Shown: positions 44,002-53,088, counted from the first letter of the stretch. The stretch: 64,000 nt of DNA from Romboutsia lituseburensis (GCF_024723825.1 NZ_JANQBQ010000001.1:2976001-3040000), one strand, 5' to 3'. Made by a program: numbers and translations. The notes: generated by a model not told the origin, from the letters alone.

Positions 44002-45172
44002 AGATTACTCGAAATTAGCACTTGAGATGCATGAAAATAAAAAGGGGAAAATTAGTTTAGAAAGTAAAGTTAGAGTTGAAAATAAAGATGATTTATCTAT
44101 AGCATATACACCAGGAGTAGCACAACCTTGTAGAGAGATACATAAAAATAAAGAAAATATTTACAAGTACACTTCTAAAGGTAATATGGTAGCAGTTGTC
44201 AGTGATGGTAGTGCGGTATTAGGCCTAGGTGACATAGGTGCAGAGGCATCAATACCTGTTATGGAAGGTAAGGCTATATTATTCAAAGAGTTCGCAGGGG
44301 TAGACGCTTTTCCTATTTGTCTAAAAACAAATGAAGTAGATGAAATCGTAAAGACTGTTAAATTAATGGAACCAGTATTTGGAGGAATAAATTTAGAAGA
44401 TATAAGCTCTCCTAGATGTTTTGAAGTAGAAGAAAAATTAAAAAAAGAATTAGATATACCTGTGTTTCACGATGATCAACATGGTACTGCTATAGTAGTA
44501 GCATCAGCTATAATAAACTATGTAAAATTATCAGGTAAGAGTGTAGAAAATTTAGAAATAGTAATAAATGGTCCAGGAGCAGCTGGTATAGCTATAGGAA
44601 AAATACTGCTAAGTATGAATGTAAAAAATATAATATTCTGTAATTTACAGGGTGCTATAAGTGAAGAGATGGAAGATTTAAACTGGGCTCAGAAAAATAT
44701 GCTTGAAGTAACTAACATAAGAAATGAAAAAGGGTCATTAAAAGATGTTATAAAAGATAAAGATATATTTATAGGTGTCTCAGGACCTAATATGCTAACA
44801 GCAGATATGGTAAAGACTATGGCTAAAGATTCTATGGTATTAGCTATGGCAAATCCTATTCCTGAAATAATGCCAGAAGAAGCAAAATTAGGTGGTGCTC
44901 TTGTTGTTGGTACAGGACGCTCTGATTTTCCTAATCAAGTAAATAATGTTTTGGCTTTTCCTGGAATATTTAGAGGAGCTTTAGATGTAAGAGCAAAAGA
45001 AATAAATGAAGAAATGAAAATAGCTGCTGCATATGCAATAGCAAATACAATTTTAGATTCAGAAATTACATCAGAGAATATCATACCTAATGCATTTAAC
45101 AGGAAAGTTGTAGAAAATGTAGCTAATGCAGTAAAAGAAGCAGCAAAACAAACAAAAGTTAATAGAATATAA
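43991..45172 (+). CDS. NAD(P)-dependent malic enzyme, short bacterial form
   Basis: 393-aa enzyme converting malate to pyruvate plus CO2. It has SIAYTPGVAQPCREI, VAVVSDGSAVLGLGDIGAEA, the metal/substrate block NLEDISSPRCFEVE with FHDDQHGTAIVVA, the dinucleotide fold NGPGAAGIAIGKILL and MANPIPEIMPEEA. The start at 43991 has GGGAGAG upstream and overlaps the fumarase beta gene, showing coupling. The operon fumarase alpha-beta-malic enzyme takes fumarate (for example from amino-acid breakdown) to pyruvate, or works in reverse. A terminator follows at 45187-45216. Confidence 0.93.
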   Translation: MQNKDYSKLALEMHENKKGKISLESKVRVENKDDLSIAYTPGVAQPCREIHKNKENIYKYTSKGNMVAVVSDGSAVLGLGDIGAEASIPVMEGKAILFKEFAGVDAFPICLKTNEVDEIVKTVKLMEPVFGGINLEDISSPRCFEVEEKLKKELDIPVFHDDQHGTAIVVASAIINYVKLSGKSVENLEIVINGPGAAGIAIGKILLSMNVKNIIFCNLQGAISEEMEDLNWAQKNMLEVTNIRNEKGSLKDVIKDKDIFIGVSGPNMLTADMVKTMAKDSMVLAMANPIPEIMPEEAKLGGALVVGTGRSDFPNQVNNVLAFPGIFRGALDVRAKEINEEMKIAAAYAIANTILDSEITSENIIPNAFNRKVVENVANAVKEAAKQTKVNRI

Positions 45173-45186
45173 AATTATAAAATGAT

Positions 45187-45217
45187 AGGCTAGGAAGAAT
45201 TAATTTTTCCTAGTCTT
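45187..45217 (+). terminator. Terminator after the malic enzyme gene
   Basis: AGGCTAGGAA (45187-45196) pairs with TTCCTAGTCT (45207-45216) with one G-U, followed by TTAATTTTT. Confidence 0.75.
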
Positions 45218-45232
45218 TAATTTTTGAACGAA

Positions 45233-45261
45233 TTGTAATATACTTTTGACTATAGTATAAA
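45233..45261 (+). promoter_or_regulatory. Promoter of the first GntR gene
   Basis: TTGTAA (45233-45238), 17-base spacer, TATAAA (45256-45261). GTAATATAC overlapping the -35 resembles a degenerate GTATATAC operator and may mean autoregulation. Confidence 0.5.
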
Positions 45262-45318
45262 ATGACTAGAGACGTTAAAATAAAATATAGACAAATAATT
45301 CAGAAGGGGATGAGAGTT

Positions 45319-46023
45319 ATGAAGGAACCCATATATAAGAATATAGAAAACTATGTTATGAACTTGATTGAAAGTGGAGAGCTAAAAGAGGGCGATTTAA
45401 TACCATCAGAAAAACAATTAACTGAAAAATTTAATGTAACTAGAATGACTGTTAGATCGGCACTTAATAATTTAGTTAATGGAGGCTATATAACTAGAAG
45501 ACGTGGTGTTGGAAGTATTGTAATAGGAAATAATATTTATGATAATATATCAACAATAAGTGGTTTTACTAAAGAGATGGAGAATAAAGGTTATAAGGTA
45601 TCCAATATAGTTATTACATTAAATATAGTCCAAGCTGATGATATACTTAAAGAAAAATTAAATTTAGATGAAAATGATAACGTTTGGGAAATAAAAAGAG
45701 TAAGATTGGCTAATGATGAAAAAGTATCTTACATGGTTACGTACATGCCTGTTAAATTATTCCCAAATCTAACGAGAGATCATTGTAATGGATCTTTATA
45801 TAAATACATAGAATCTGAATGTGGATATAAAATTGCAATGTCTGAAAGAGAAGTTACAGCAGTTTTATCAGATGATGAAATAGAAAGTGCATTAGATTTA
45901 GAATCTAAAGAAGCCTTACTATATATAGCTCAAGTATGCAAATTACAAAATGGAGATGTTTTTGAGTACTCACATACATATCATTATGGGTATACACTTA
46001 CATTAAATGCAGTTCCAAAGTAA
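45319..46023 (+). CDS. GntR-family (HutC subfamily) regulator of the PTS operon
   Basis: 234-aa regulator: N-terminal winged helix (YKNIENYVMNLIESGELKEG, LTEKFNVTRMTVRSALNNL, RRRGVGSIV, to about residue 70) and a C-terminal UbiC-like ligand domain (ISGFTKEMENKGYKVSN ... VTYMPVKLFPNL). Start ATG at 45319 has AAGGGGA upstream; earlier in-frame ATGs lack this. Its position directly before a PTS/GH4 operon whose promoter carries an ATGTATATACAT palindrome indicates local control, relieved by a sugar phosphate (known for NagR/YvoA relatives; inference here). Confidence 0.88.
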   Translation: MKEPIYKNIENYVMNLIESGELKEGDLIPSEKQLTEKFNVTRMTVRSALNNLVNGGYITRRRGVGSIVIGNNIYDNISTISGFTKEMENKGYKVSNIVITLNIVQADDILKEKLNLDENDNVWEIKRVRLANDEKVSYMVTYMPVKLFPNLTRDHCNGSLYKYIESECGYKIAMSEREVTAVLSDDEIESALDLESKEALLYIAQVCKLQNGDVFEYSHTYHYGYTLTLNAVPK

Positions 46024-46066
46024 TAATTAAAAGCCGTATTCATTTTGAATACGGCTTTTAATTATT
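46022..46066. terminator. Strong hairpin terminator after the first GntR gene
   Basis: A 20-bp perfect stem (46022-46041 with 46047-46066) containing AAAAGCCGTATTC and its complement. Confidence 0.95.
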
Positions 46067-46145
46067 ATTTAGTAATATTTTAAACTAAATTTTTATAAAA
46101 ATTTCTAATATATATAGAATAATAAATAAAAGTATAAAAAAAGTA

Positions 46146-46181
46146 TTGAAATGTATATACATTTGGATTACAATTATATAC
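46146..46181 (+). promoter_or_regulatory. PTS operon promoter with GntR operators
   Basis: TTGAAA (46146-46151), 17-base spacer, TACAAT (46169-46174). The 12-base palindrome ATGTATATACAT (46151-46162) lies in the spacer. A second half-like site TTATATAC (46174-46181) is centred 21 bases further, two helical turns. The core GTATATAC fits the GT-TA-AC form of HutC-subfamily operators. Confidence 0.75.
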
Positions 46182-46237
46182 AAAGAGGTAAGGAAAATGT
46201 TACCTTAGAGAAAAAAATAGGAGAGTGGGGGAATATT

Positions 46238-47560
46238 ATGGAAAAACTAATGGCTTTCATGGAAAGATATTTAGTTCCAATCGCAGCAAAAGTAGGCTCG
46301 CAGAGACACTTAGTAGCAGTAAGAGATGGATTTGTTGCAATGATACCTGTAACTATGGTAGGTGCATTTGGAACACTTATAAAAAACTTACCCGTTAAAT
46401 CATATCAAGCATTTTTAACGGATACATCGATAGGGCAATCGATAGCAGCATTAGGTGGAAACCTATGGTGGGGATCACTTGCTGCGATGTCTTTATTTTT
46501 AGTAGTATCAGTAGCTTATTACTTAGCGAAATCATATGAAGGAAATGAATTACAAGCAGGTCTTATAGCATTATGTGGATTTTTAATAGTATCTCCTCAA
46601 GTAGCATCAATAACACCAGAAGGTGCAACTGAAGCTATAGTAGGCTGGGGATTCATACCTTGGGGATATATTTCAACTAATGCATTATTTACAGCAATGA
46701 TAGTAGCTATAGTTTCTACGGAATTATATGTTAGATTATCTAAAGTATCTTGGTTAACAATTAAGATGCCAGATGGTGTACCACCAGCAGTATCAAGATC
46801 TTTTGCAAAATTATTACCAGGTGTAATAGCATTATTTGTAATAGGTATTATAGGAGTATTAGTAAGCAACTTATCTGGCGGATTATTTATAAATGATTTA
46901 TTATCTCAATATTTAGCAAAACCTCTAACAGGAATAGCGGATTCACTAGGAGGTACAATATTCGTTGCATTATTTATACATGTATTATGGATATTTGGAT
47001 TACATGGTGCAAATATAGCACTTCCAGCAGTAGAACCAATTTTAATGGAATTAGGTGGAAAAAATGCTGAGTTAGCTGCTCAAGGAGCAACTCAAGGATA
47101 TCACGTATTTGCAGGAGCTTTCCTAGATGCATTTGTATACTTAGGTGGTTCAGGTATGATACTTGGATTAATAATAGCATTAATAATAGCAGGTAGAAGA
47201 CGTAAAGATATGATAGCTTTAGGTGGACCACCAGCATGCTTTAATATAAGTGAGCCAATGATATTTGGTATGCCAATCGTATTAAACCCAATATATATGA
47301 TACCTTTTGTTTTAGCACCAGTTATATGTGCAACTGTTGCATATATGGCTATATCATCAGGATTAGTACCACCAGTTATAATGGCAAAAATACCTTGGAT
47401 AACTCCACCAGTATTTGGAGCTATAATGGCTACAGGAAGTATAAAAGGAGGAATATTAGCAGCAGTTAACTTATTGATATCTGTTGTTGTATACTTACCA
47501 TTTGTAGTTGCAGAAGGAAGAATGGAAAAAAAGAAATTAGCTGAGCAAAAAGCTAACTAA
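46238..47560 (+). CDS. PTS lactose/cellobiose/chitobiose-family EIIC
   Basis: 440-aa membrane permease of the Lac-family phosphotransferase system. It has about ten helices and typical blocks RHLVAVRDGFVAMIPVTMVG, HVLWIFGLHGANI and PACFNISEPMIFGMPIVLNP (the conserved NISEP active-site loop). GTGGGGG precedes the ATG at 46238. It is followed by a GH4 phospho-glycosidase and EIIA, but no EIIB gene is seen anywhere in the window, so the phosphate relay must borrow an EIIB encoded elsewhere. Likely substrate is a beta-linked disaccharide, cellobiose or chitobiose. Confidence 0.92.
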   Translation: MEKLMAFMERYLVPIAAKVGSQRHLVAVRDGFVAMIPVTMVGAFGTLIKNLPVKSYQAFLTDTSIGQSIAALGGNLWWGSLAAMSLFLVVSVAYYLAKSYEGNELQAGLIALCGFLIVSPQVASITPEGATEAIVGWGFIPWGYISTNALFTAMIVAIVSTELYVRLSKVSWLTIKMPDGVPPAVSRSFAKLLPGVIALFVIGIIGVLVSNLSGGLFINDLLSQYLAKPLTGIADSLGGTIFVALFIHVLWIFGLHGANIALPAVEPILMELGGKNAELAAQGATQGYHVFAGAFLDAFVYLGGSGMILGLIIALIIAGRRRKDMIALGGPPACFNISEPMIFGMPIVLNPIYMIPFVLAPVICATVAYMAISSGLVPPVIMAKIPWITPPVFGAIMATGSIKGGILAAVNLLISVVVYLPFVVAEGRMEKKKLAEQKAN

Positions 47561-47592
47561 GAATATAGAATTTAGATTGGATGGTAGCATTT

Positions 47593-48900
47593 ATGAAAAA
47601 AGGACTTAAAGTAGTGACAATAGGTGGTGGTTCTAGTTATACACCAGAACTTGTAGAAGGTTTTATAAAAAGATATAAAGAACTTCCTGTATCAGAACTT
47701 TGGTTAGTTGATGTAGAAGCAGGTCGTGAAAAACTAGAAATAGTAGGTAATCTTGCTAAAAGAATGATAAAAAAAGCTGGATTAGATATAGACATACATC
47801 TAACATTAGACAGAAGAGAAGCTTTAAAGAATGCAGACTTTGTAACAACTCAATTACGAGTAGGCCTTTTAGATGCTAGGATAAAAGATGAAAGTATACC
47901 TTTAAAGCATGGTGTTATTGGTCAAGAAACTAATGGCGCTGGAGGGCTTTTCAAAGCATTAAGAACTGTTCCTGTAATATTAGATATAGTTAGAGATATA
48001 GAAGAATTATGTCCTAATGCATGGCTTATAAACTTTACAAATCCTGCGGGGATAATAACTGAAACTGTATTTAGATATACAAATTTCAAAAACTATATAG
48101 GTTTATGTAATGTTCCTATAGGAATGAAAAATGGAATAGCAAAAGAATTTGAAGTAGATAGCAAAAGAATTCAAATGAACTTTGCAGGTCTTAACCATAT
48201 GGTATATGGATTAAATGTATCTTTAGATGGTGAAGATGTTACAGAAGAAGCAATAGAAAAGTTTACGAATTCTAAAATAACTATGCAAAATATAAAAGCA
48301 ATAGATTTTAATGCAGAGTTTATAAAGGCTTTAGGAGTAATACCTTGTCCTTATCATAAATACTACTATAAGACTAAAGAAATGTTAGACGATGAACTAC
48401 AGGAATTTGCTAAAGGAAAAGCAAGAGGTCAAGTAGTCAAAGAATTAGAAGATCAATTATTTGAATTATATAAGGATGAAAATTTAGATATAAAACCACC
48501 ACAGTTAGAAAAAAGAGGTGGAGCATATTATAGTGATGCAGCGTGTAATCTAATAAGCTCTATATATAATGATAAGGGTGATATACAGGTTGTAAATACT
48601 TTAAATAATGGAGCGATCAGAAATTTTAAAGATGATCAAACAGTAGAGGTAAGTAGTATAATAACTGCAAATGGTCCAAAGCCATTAGCTATAGGATATT
48701 TACCTGACTCTGTTGATGGTTTAGTGAGACAAATAAAATCATTTGAACTTTTAGCTGCTAAAGCAGCAGTTTATGGAGACTATGAAACGGCACTTTTAGC
48801 TCTTAGTACAAATCCTTTAATACCATCAGATGACTTAGCAAAAACAATATTAGATGAGATGATGCAAGCTCATAAAGAGTATTTACCACAATTTAAATAA
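47593..48900 (+). CDS. Family 4 6-phospho-beta-glucosidase (ChbF/CelF-like)
   Basis: 435-aa NAD+- and metal-dependent glycoside hydrolase that splits disaccharide phosphates by an oxidation-elimination mechanism. It opens with the GH4 NAD fold MKKGLKVVTIGGGSSYTPEL, then QLRVGLLDARIKDE, HGVIGQETNGAGGLFKALRT, INFTNPAGIITE, GLCNVPIG and FAGLNHMVYG; metal-binding Cys (GLCN) and His (LNH) are present. I use the second ATG (47593) since family members begin MKKGLK; the ATG at 47581 is possible. The adjacent nag genes make N-acetylchitobiose-6-phosphate as plausible as cellobiose-6-phosphate. Confidence 0.9.
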   Translation: MKKGLKVVTIGGGSSYTPELVEGFIKRYKELPVSELWLVDVEAGREKLEIVGNLAKRMIKKAGLDIDIHLTLDRREALKNADFVTTQLRVGLLDARIKDESIPLKHGVIGQETNGAGGLFKALRTVPVILDIVRDIEELCPNAWLINFTNPAGIITETVFRYTNFKNYIGLCNVPIGMKNGIAKEFEVDSKRIQMNFAGLNHMVYGLNVSLDGEDVTEEAIEKFTNSKITMQNIKAIDFNAEFIKALGVIPCPYHKYYYKTKEMLDDELQEFAKGKARGQVVKELEDQLFELYKDENLDIKPPQLEKRGGAYYSDAACNLISSIYNDKGDIQVVNTLNNGAIRNFKDDQTVEVSSIITANGPKPLAIGYLPDSVDGLVRQIKSFELLAAKAAVYGDYETALLALSTNPLIPSDDLAKTILDEMMQAHKEYLPQFK

Positions 48901-48963
48901 GTGATATTATCACAGTATAACAAATATATAAGAGGTTAGTTTATACAGGGGAGGCAATGACAT

Positions 48964-49278
48964 ATGGATGAAAAAATAATAGAAATATCTTTTAATATAA
49001 TAGCTCATGCAGGGGATGCTAAGGGATTAGCTTTTGAGGCAATAAGAGAAGCTAAAGAAGGCAATATAGAAGCTGCGAGAGAATGTATAAAAAAATCAAA
49101 AGAAGGAATGGTTGTAGCACATAGATTCCAAACTGAATTAATTCAAAATGAAGCAAGTGGTAATAAAACTGAAATGAGTGTTATATTAGTTCACGCTCAA
49201 GACCATCTTATGAATGCTATGAATTTCCAACAATTAGCTGAAGAATTTATAGATTTATATGAAAGATTAGAAAAATAA
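48964..49278 (+). CDS. PTS lactose/cellobiose-family EIIA
   Basis: 104-aa cytoplasmic phosphocarrier. Three-helix bundle layout with IIAHAGDAKGLAFEAIREAK and the phosphorylated His in ILVHAQDHLMNAM (about residue 78). The length is normal. It accepts phosphate from HPr and passes it to an EIIB that is not encoded here. GGGGAGG lies about eight bases before the ATG. Two terminators follow, the second shared with the convergent CvfB gene. Confidence 0.93.
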   Translation: MDEKIIEISFNIIAHAGDAKGLAFEAIREAKEGNIEAARECIKKSKEGMVVAHRFQTELIQNEASGNKTEMSVILVHAQDHLMNAMNFQQLAEEFIDLYERLEK

Positions 49279-49290
49279 TATGGTTAATAT

Positions 49291-49322
49291 AAAGACTAGT
49301 TGCTCATAGTAACTAGTCTTTT
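49291..49322 (+). terminator. Terminator after EIIA
   Basis: AAAGACTAGTT (49291-49301) pairs with AACTAGTCTTT (49311-49321). Confidence 0.85.
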
Positions 49323-49350
49323 AGCATATACATATAAGCTGGCAAGCATA

Positions 49351-49383
49351 AAAAAATGTTGGCTATATACCAACATTTTTTTT
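49351..49383. terminator. Bidirectional terminator between EIIA and CvfB genes
   Basis: AAAAAATGTTGG (49351-49362) pairs with CCAACATTTTTT (49370-49381), A- and T-flanked. Its position fits termination of the convergent CvfB transcript as well. Confidence 0.88.
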
Positions 49384-49388
49384 AGATA

Positions 49389-50231
49389 TTACTTTAAGTG
49401 TGTACCATTTTCGTCTTGAGATATTAATCCTTTTTTCATTAATACTCCAAGAGTACGTTTAAAGTTTTTCTTACTTGTATTGAAAACTGTGCTTATTTCT
49501 TCAGGTGTTGATTTATCATTAAATCTCATAGATCCATCTGAACCTTCAAGGTAGTTCATTATTTTTGTTTCTAAAGAATCAAGTTCTTCCTTTCTACCTG
49601 ATCTAGGAGAAAGTCCAAGTTTTCCGTCTTCATATATCTTTATAATAGTTAAATCTTCTAAATTATCACCTATTTTTAGCTCATTAAAGTATTCATTGTG
49701 AAGGATAACACCAGCGTATTTGTTATCTACACAAATCATAGCTGAATTATTCGTTTGGAAACCGTAAACTACCCCTGAAACCTTATCAGATACATTATAC
49801 TCGTGATCAGTTGTAAGGTAGCTATCGATATCTGTTGTAGCAGCAAGTCTTCCAGTTTTATCTAGGTATATAAAGAAAGGATATCTACATCCTTTTTCTA
49901 AATCATATGTTTTAGATTTAAAAGGAACTAAAATATCTTTTTGTAGACCTATATCTATAAAGCTACCTATTTTAGTATGAGCAACAACCTTTAAGTATGC
50001 AATTTCATTTACTTTAGCCTTTGTAGGTACAAGAGTAGCTGCTTTTCTACCTTCAGAGTCTATGTATATAAATGCATCTACAGTATCACCTACATTGATT
50101 GTGTTTTTGTTAAGTAATCTGTTGTGAAGTAGTATATCGTCATTTGTATTATTTGTTTTACCATCTAGGAAGTAACCGAAATCAGTTTTTCTTTTTACTT
50201 CTAGTTTATTGTAATCACCTATTTTTATCAA
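49389..50231 (-). CDS. CvfB family S1-like RNA-binding protein
   Basis: 280-aa cytoplasmic protein with three S1-like OB folds and a C-terminal winged helix (TPEEISTVFNTSKKNFKRTL), as in S. aureus CvfB and B. subtilis YitL. It begins IKIGDYNKLEVKRKTDFGYF, the usual family opening. Repeats of the form TKIGSFIDIGLQKDILVPF and YGFQTNNSAMICVDNKYAGV follow. I propose the TTG at 50231 as start, since AAAGGAG lies nine bases upstream; an ATG at 50240 is too close to that site. CvfB affects virulence or RNA processing in staphylococci; its target here is unknown. Confidence 0.85.
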   Translation of the reverse strand: MIKIGDYNKLEVKRKTDFGYFLDGKTNNTNDDILLHNRLLNKNTINVGDTVDAFIYIDSEGRKAATLVPTKAKVNEIAYLKVVAHTKIGSFIDIGLQKDILVPFKSKTYDLEKGCRYPFFIYLDKTGRLAATTDIDSYLTTDHEYNVSDKVSGVVYGFQTNNSAMICVDNKYAGVILHNEYFNELKIGDNLEDLTIIKIYEDGKLGLSPRSGRKEELDSLETKIMNYLEGSDGSMRFNDKSTPEEISTVFNTSKKNFKRTLGVLMKKGLISQDENGTHLK

Positions 50232-50353
50232 AATTATCATCTCCTTTGTTTTATGCTTAAATAAATTATAAAACATTATTCATAATTTAATATAATAGCA
50301 TATAAATAAAAAATATAATACATAAATATTTTGTGCAAATTAGTATGAAAGTA

Positions 50354-50409
50354 TTGAAAATTACTACAAAAATAAGTTATAATTGGTATATACCAAAAAG
50401 GTATATACC
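50354..50409 (+). promoter_or_regulatory. nagR-nagA-nagB promoter with tandem GntR operators
   Basis: TTGAAA (50354-50359), 18-base spacer, TATAAT (50378-50383). Immediately downstream stand TGGTATATACCA (50384-50395) and GGTATATACC (50400-50409), centres 15 bases apart, covering the transcription start as a repressor block. They share the GTATATAC core with the PTS operator, adding flanking G/C. Confidence 0.88.
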
Positions 50410-50431
50410 ATATAAAAAAGCGGTGATATAA

Positions 50432-51166
50432 ATGGAAATAGTAGATAAAAGCAGCACAACACCTTTACATATTCAACTTAGCTCTATAATAAAAAAGATG
50501 ATAGAAACTGGAGAACTAAAAGAAGGTGATTCTATAATCCCAGAACGAGAGCTATGTAATATGCAAAATGTAAGTCGTATGACTGTAAATAAAGCAATTG
50601 TAGGTCTAGTATCAGAAGGTTTATTATATAGAGTTCAAGGCAAAGGAACTTTTGTTGCAAAGAACAAAAAGAAATACCAATTTAGAAGTGTAAAAGGGTT
50701 TACAGATGTAATGAAAGAAAAAGGTATAAATATAAGAACTGATATATTATCTTTTGAAATGGAAGTACCGAGTGAATTAATAAAGAAAAAATTAAATATA
50801 GATAATGAAGAAACAAATGTTTATAAGGTTATAAGACTAAGGTATATGGATGGAGAACCTTTTGGATTAGAAACAGTATACTTGTCAGAAGATACATGCA
50901 AAGGTTTTACTAAAAAAATGATAGACAATAATTCACTTTATAAAATGCTAAGTGAAAATTATAATTACAAAATCCAAAAAGCAGAGCAAACCATGGAACC
51001 AATAATGTTGTCAGAAGAAGAGTGCAATATATTGGATGCAGAAGATGGAACTTTAGCACTTAAAATACAAAGAAACTCATACAATGCAGATAATCAGCCT
51101 ATAGAATATACAATCTCAATATTTAGAAGTGATAAATATCAGTATGAATTAATACTAAGTGAATAG
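50432..51166 (+). CDS. nagR: GntR-family (HutC/NagR-type) regulator of nagAB
   Basis: 244-aa regulator: N-terminal winged helix (PLHIQLSSIIKKMIETGELK, LCNMQNVSRMTVNKAIVGLV, VQGKGTFV) and a C-terminal UbiC-type effector domain (FTDVMKEKGINIRTDILSFE to the end). It resembles YvoA/NagR, which senses glucosamine-6-phosphate or GlcNAc-6-phosphate and represses nag genes. Two palindromes at its own promoter indicate autoregulation of a nagR-nagA-nagB operon: gaps to nagA and between nagA and nagB are 12 and 19 bases. Confidence 0.88.
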   Translation: MEIVDKSSTTPLHIQLSSIIKKMIETGELKEGDSIIPERELCNMQNVSRMTVNKAIVGLVSEGLLYRVQGKGTFVAKNKKKYQFRSVKGFTDVMKEKGINIRTDILSFEMEVPSELIKKKLNIDNEETNVYKVIRLRYMDGEPFGLETVYLSEDTCKGFTKKMIDNNSLYKMLSENYNYKIQKAEQTMEPIMLSEEECNILDAEDGTLALKIQRNSYNADNQPIEYTISIFRSDKYQYELILSE

Positions 51167-51178
51167 GATGTGGTATAT

Positions 51179-52309
51179 ATGAAATGTATAATAAATGGAA
51201 AAATAGTTTTAGAAAATCAAATTTTAGAAAATAAAGTTTTAGTTTTTGATGAAAAAATAATAGATATAACGGATAAAGTACCACAAGAATGCCAAGTGAT
51301 TGATGCAAATGGAAATTATGTCTGCCCAGGGTTAATAGATATACACATACATGGAAATATGGGTAAGGATGTAATGAATGGAGATGAAGAATCAATATTT
51401 ACAATTTCTAAATCAATATCTAGACATGGAGTAACATCTTTTTTACCGACAACTATGACTATGGATGAAGAATCTATAAAAAAAGCATTAGACACTATAA
51501 TACACTTGATGAATAAAGATATAGAAGGGGCAAGAGTTTTAGGAGCTCATTTAGAAGGACCGTTTATAAATGTAGATTATAAAGGAGCTCAAAATCCTAA
51601 ATTTATAGTTTCTCCTAGCTATAATCTTATAGAAGAATACAAAGATGTAATTAAGGTGATAACGTATGCTCCAGAAACAGATTATAATTTTGAATTTACA
51701 AAAAAAATTAGAAAAAATACAAATATAGTTTTATCTATTGGGCATAGTAGAGCTAAGTTTGAAGAGGCAAAAGGAGCAATTAACTTAGGGGCTAAAAATA
51801 TAACTCATATGTTTAATGGTATGAGTGGATTGAATCATAGGGATCCAGGTGTTGTTGGTGCAGCTTTAACTATGGATGTATTTTGCGAAGTTATAGCAGA
51901 TGAGATACACATATTAAAAGATTTATTCCCATTTATATTAAAGAATAAAGGTGAGGATAAAATTATTTTAATAACGGACTCAATTGAGGCTGGAGGTTTG
52001 GAACCAGGAGAATATTCTTTGGGTGGGCAAAAAGTTATAGTAAAAGATAATCAAGCAAGGCTAGAAAGTGGAAGTTTAGCAGGAAGTGTAATGCCGTTAA
52101 ATAAAATGGTATATAATTTTATGAATAACACAGACTTAGATATAAGAAGAGTTATAAAATTAGCATCTATAAATCCTGCAAAATCTCTAAATATAGATGA
52201 TAAAAAAGGAAGTTTAGAAATAGGTAAAGACGCGGATATTGCAATATTTGATAAGAATATAAATTGTTATATGACAATAAGTGATGGAAAAGTAATCTAT
52301 AAAAAATAA
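51179..52309 (+). CDS. nagA: N-acetylglucosamine-6-phosphate deacetylase
   Basis: 376-aa amidohydrolase-fold enzyme making glucosamine-6-phosphate plus acetate. It shows VCPGLIDIHIHGNMGKDVMN (metal HxH), TSFLPTTMTM, LGAHLEGPFIN (metal Glu), ALSIGHSRAKF-like LSIGHSRAKF, THMFNGMSGLNHRDPG, the catalytic Asp in ILITDSIEAGG and the C-terminal GSLEIGKDADIAIFD. The ATG at 51179 with GGATG eight bases upstream is preferred to the GTG at 51170. Second gene of the nag operon. Confidence 0.94.
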   Translation: MKCIINGKIVLENQILENKVLVFDEKIIDITDKVPQECQVIDANGNYVCPGLIDIHIHGNMGKDVMNGDEESIFTISKSISRHGVTSFLPTTMTMDEESIKKALDTIIHLMNKDIEGARVLGAHLEGPFINVDYKGAQNPKFIVSPSYNLIEEYKDVIKVITYAPETDYNFEFTKKIRKNTNIVLSIGHSRAKFEEAKGAINLGAKNITHMFNGMSGLNHRDPGVVGAALTMDVFCEVIADEIHILKDLFPFILKNKGEDKIILITDSIEAGGLEPGEYSLGGQKVIVKDNQARLESGSLAGSVMPLNKMVYNFMNNTDLDIRRVIKLASINPAKSLNIDDKKGSLEIGKDADIAIFDKNINCYMTISDGKVIYKK

Positions 52310-52328
52310 TCTACGGGGGTCAACAAAA

Positions 52329-53078
52329 ATGAGAATATTAGTTTGTAAAAATTACGATGAAATGAGCAAAAAAGCAGCTCAGATGATATTAAGTCAAGTT
52401 ACATTGAAACCAAATTCAGTATTAGGTTTAGCAACAGGAAGTACTCCTGTAGGCATGTATAAGGAATTAGTAAAAATGTATAATGAGAAGTTGATTGATT
52501 TTTCAGAAGTGAGTACATTTAATTTAGATGAATATTATAATTTACCTAAAACAAGTGATCAAAGTTATGATTATTTTATGAGGGTAAACCTATTTAATCA
52601 TATAAATGTAAAAAATGAAAATATACACATACCAAATGGAATGGCTTCAAATGTAGAATTAGAATGTGAAACATATGATAAGCAAATAAAAGAATCTGGT
52701 GGCGTAGATATACAAGTATTAGGAATAGGGCATAATGCACATATTGGATTCAATGAGCCTACTATAAACTTTGAAAGAGGAACTCATCTAGTAGATTTAA
52801 AAGAGAGCACAATAGAGGCTAATGCAAGATTTTTTGAAAAAATAGAAGATGTACCTAAAAAGGCTATAACTATGGGTACAGGTTCAATATTTAAAGCTAG
52901 AAAAATAATGCTACTAGCATGTGGAGACAGTAAAGCAGATGCTATATATAATACTGTTTATGGAAAAGTAATACCAGAAGTTCCAGCATCGATATTACAA
53001 TTCCACAATGACATAGTACTTATACTAGATGAAGCAGCTGCAAGCAAATTAAATCCTGAAGATTACAAATTAGTTTAA
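52329..53078 (+). CDS. nagB: Glucosamine-6-phosphate deaminase
   Basis: 249-aa isomerase/deaminase converting glucosamine-6-phosphate to fructose-6-phosphate and ammonia. Active-site stretches are LGLATGSTPVGMYKEL, TFNLDEYYNLP (catalytic Asp), IQVLGIGHNAHIGFNEP (His and Glu) and AITMGTGSIFKARKIMLL. Length matches the short Firmicute form without the allosteric extension. ACGGGGG precedes the ATG. Last gene of the operon, followed by a terminator. Confidence 0.95.
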   Translation: MRILVCKNYDEMSKKAAQMILSQVTLKPNSVLGLATGSTPVGMYKELVKMYNEKLIDFSEVSTFNLDEYYNLPKTSDQSYDYFMRVNLFNHINVKNENIHIPNGMASNVELECETYDKQIKESGGVDIQVLGIGHNAHIGFNEPTINFERGTHLVDLKESTIEANARFFEKIEDVPKKAITMGTGSIFKARKIMLLACGDSKADAIYNTVYGKVIPEVPASILQFHNDIVLILDEAAASKLNPEDYKLV

Positions 53079-53088
53079 TATAAAACAC

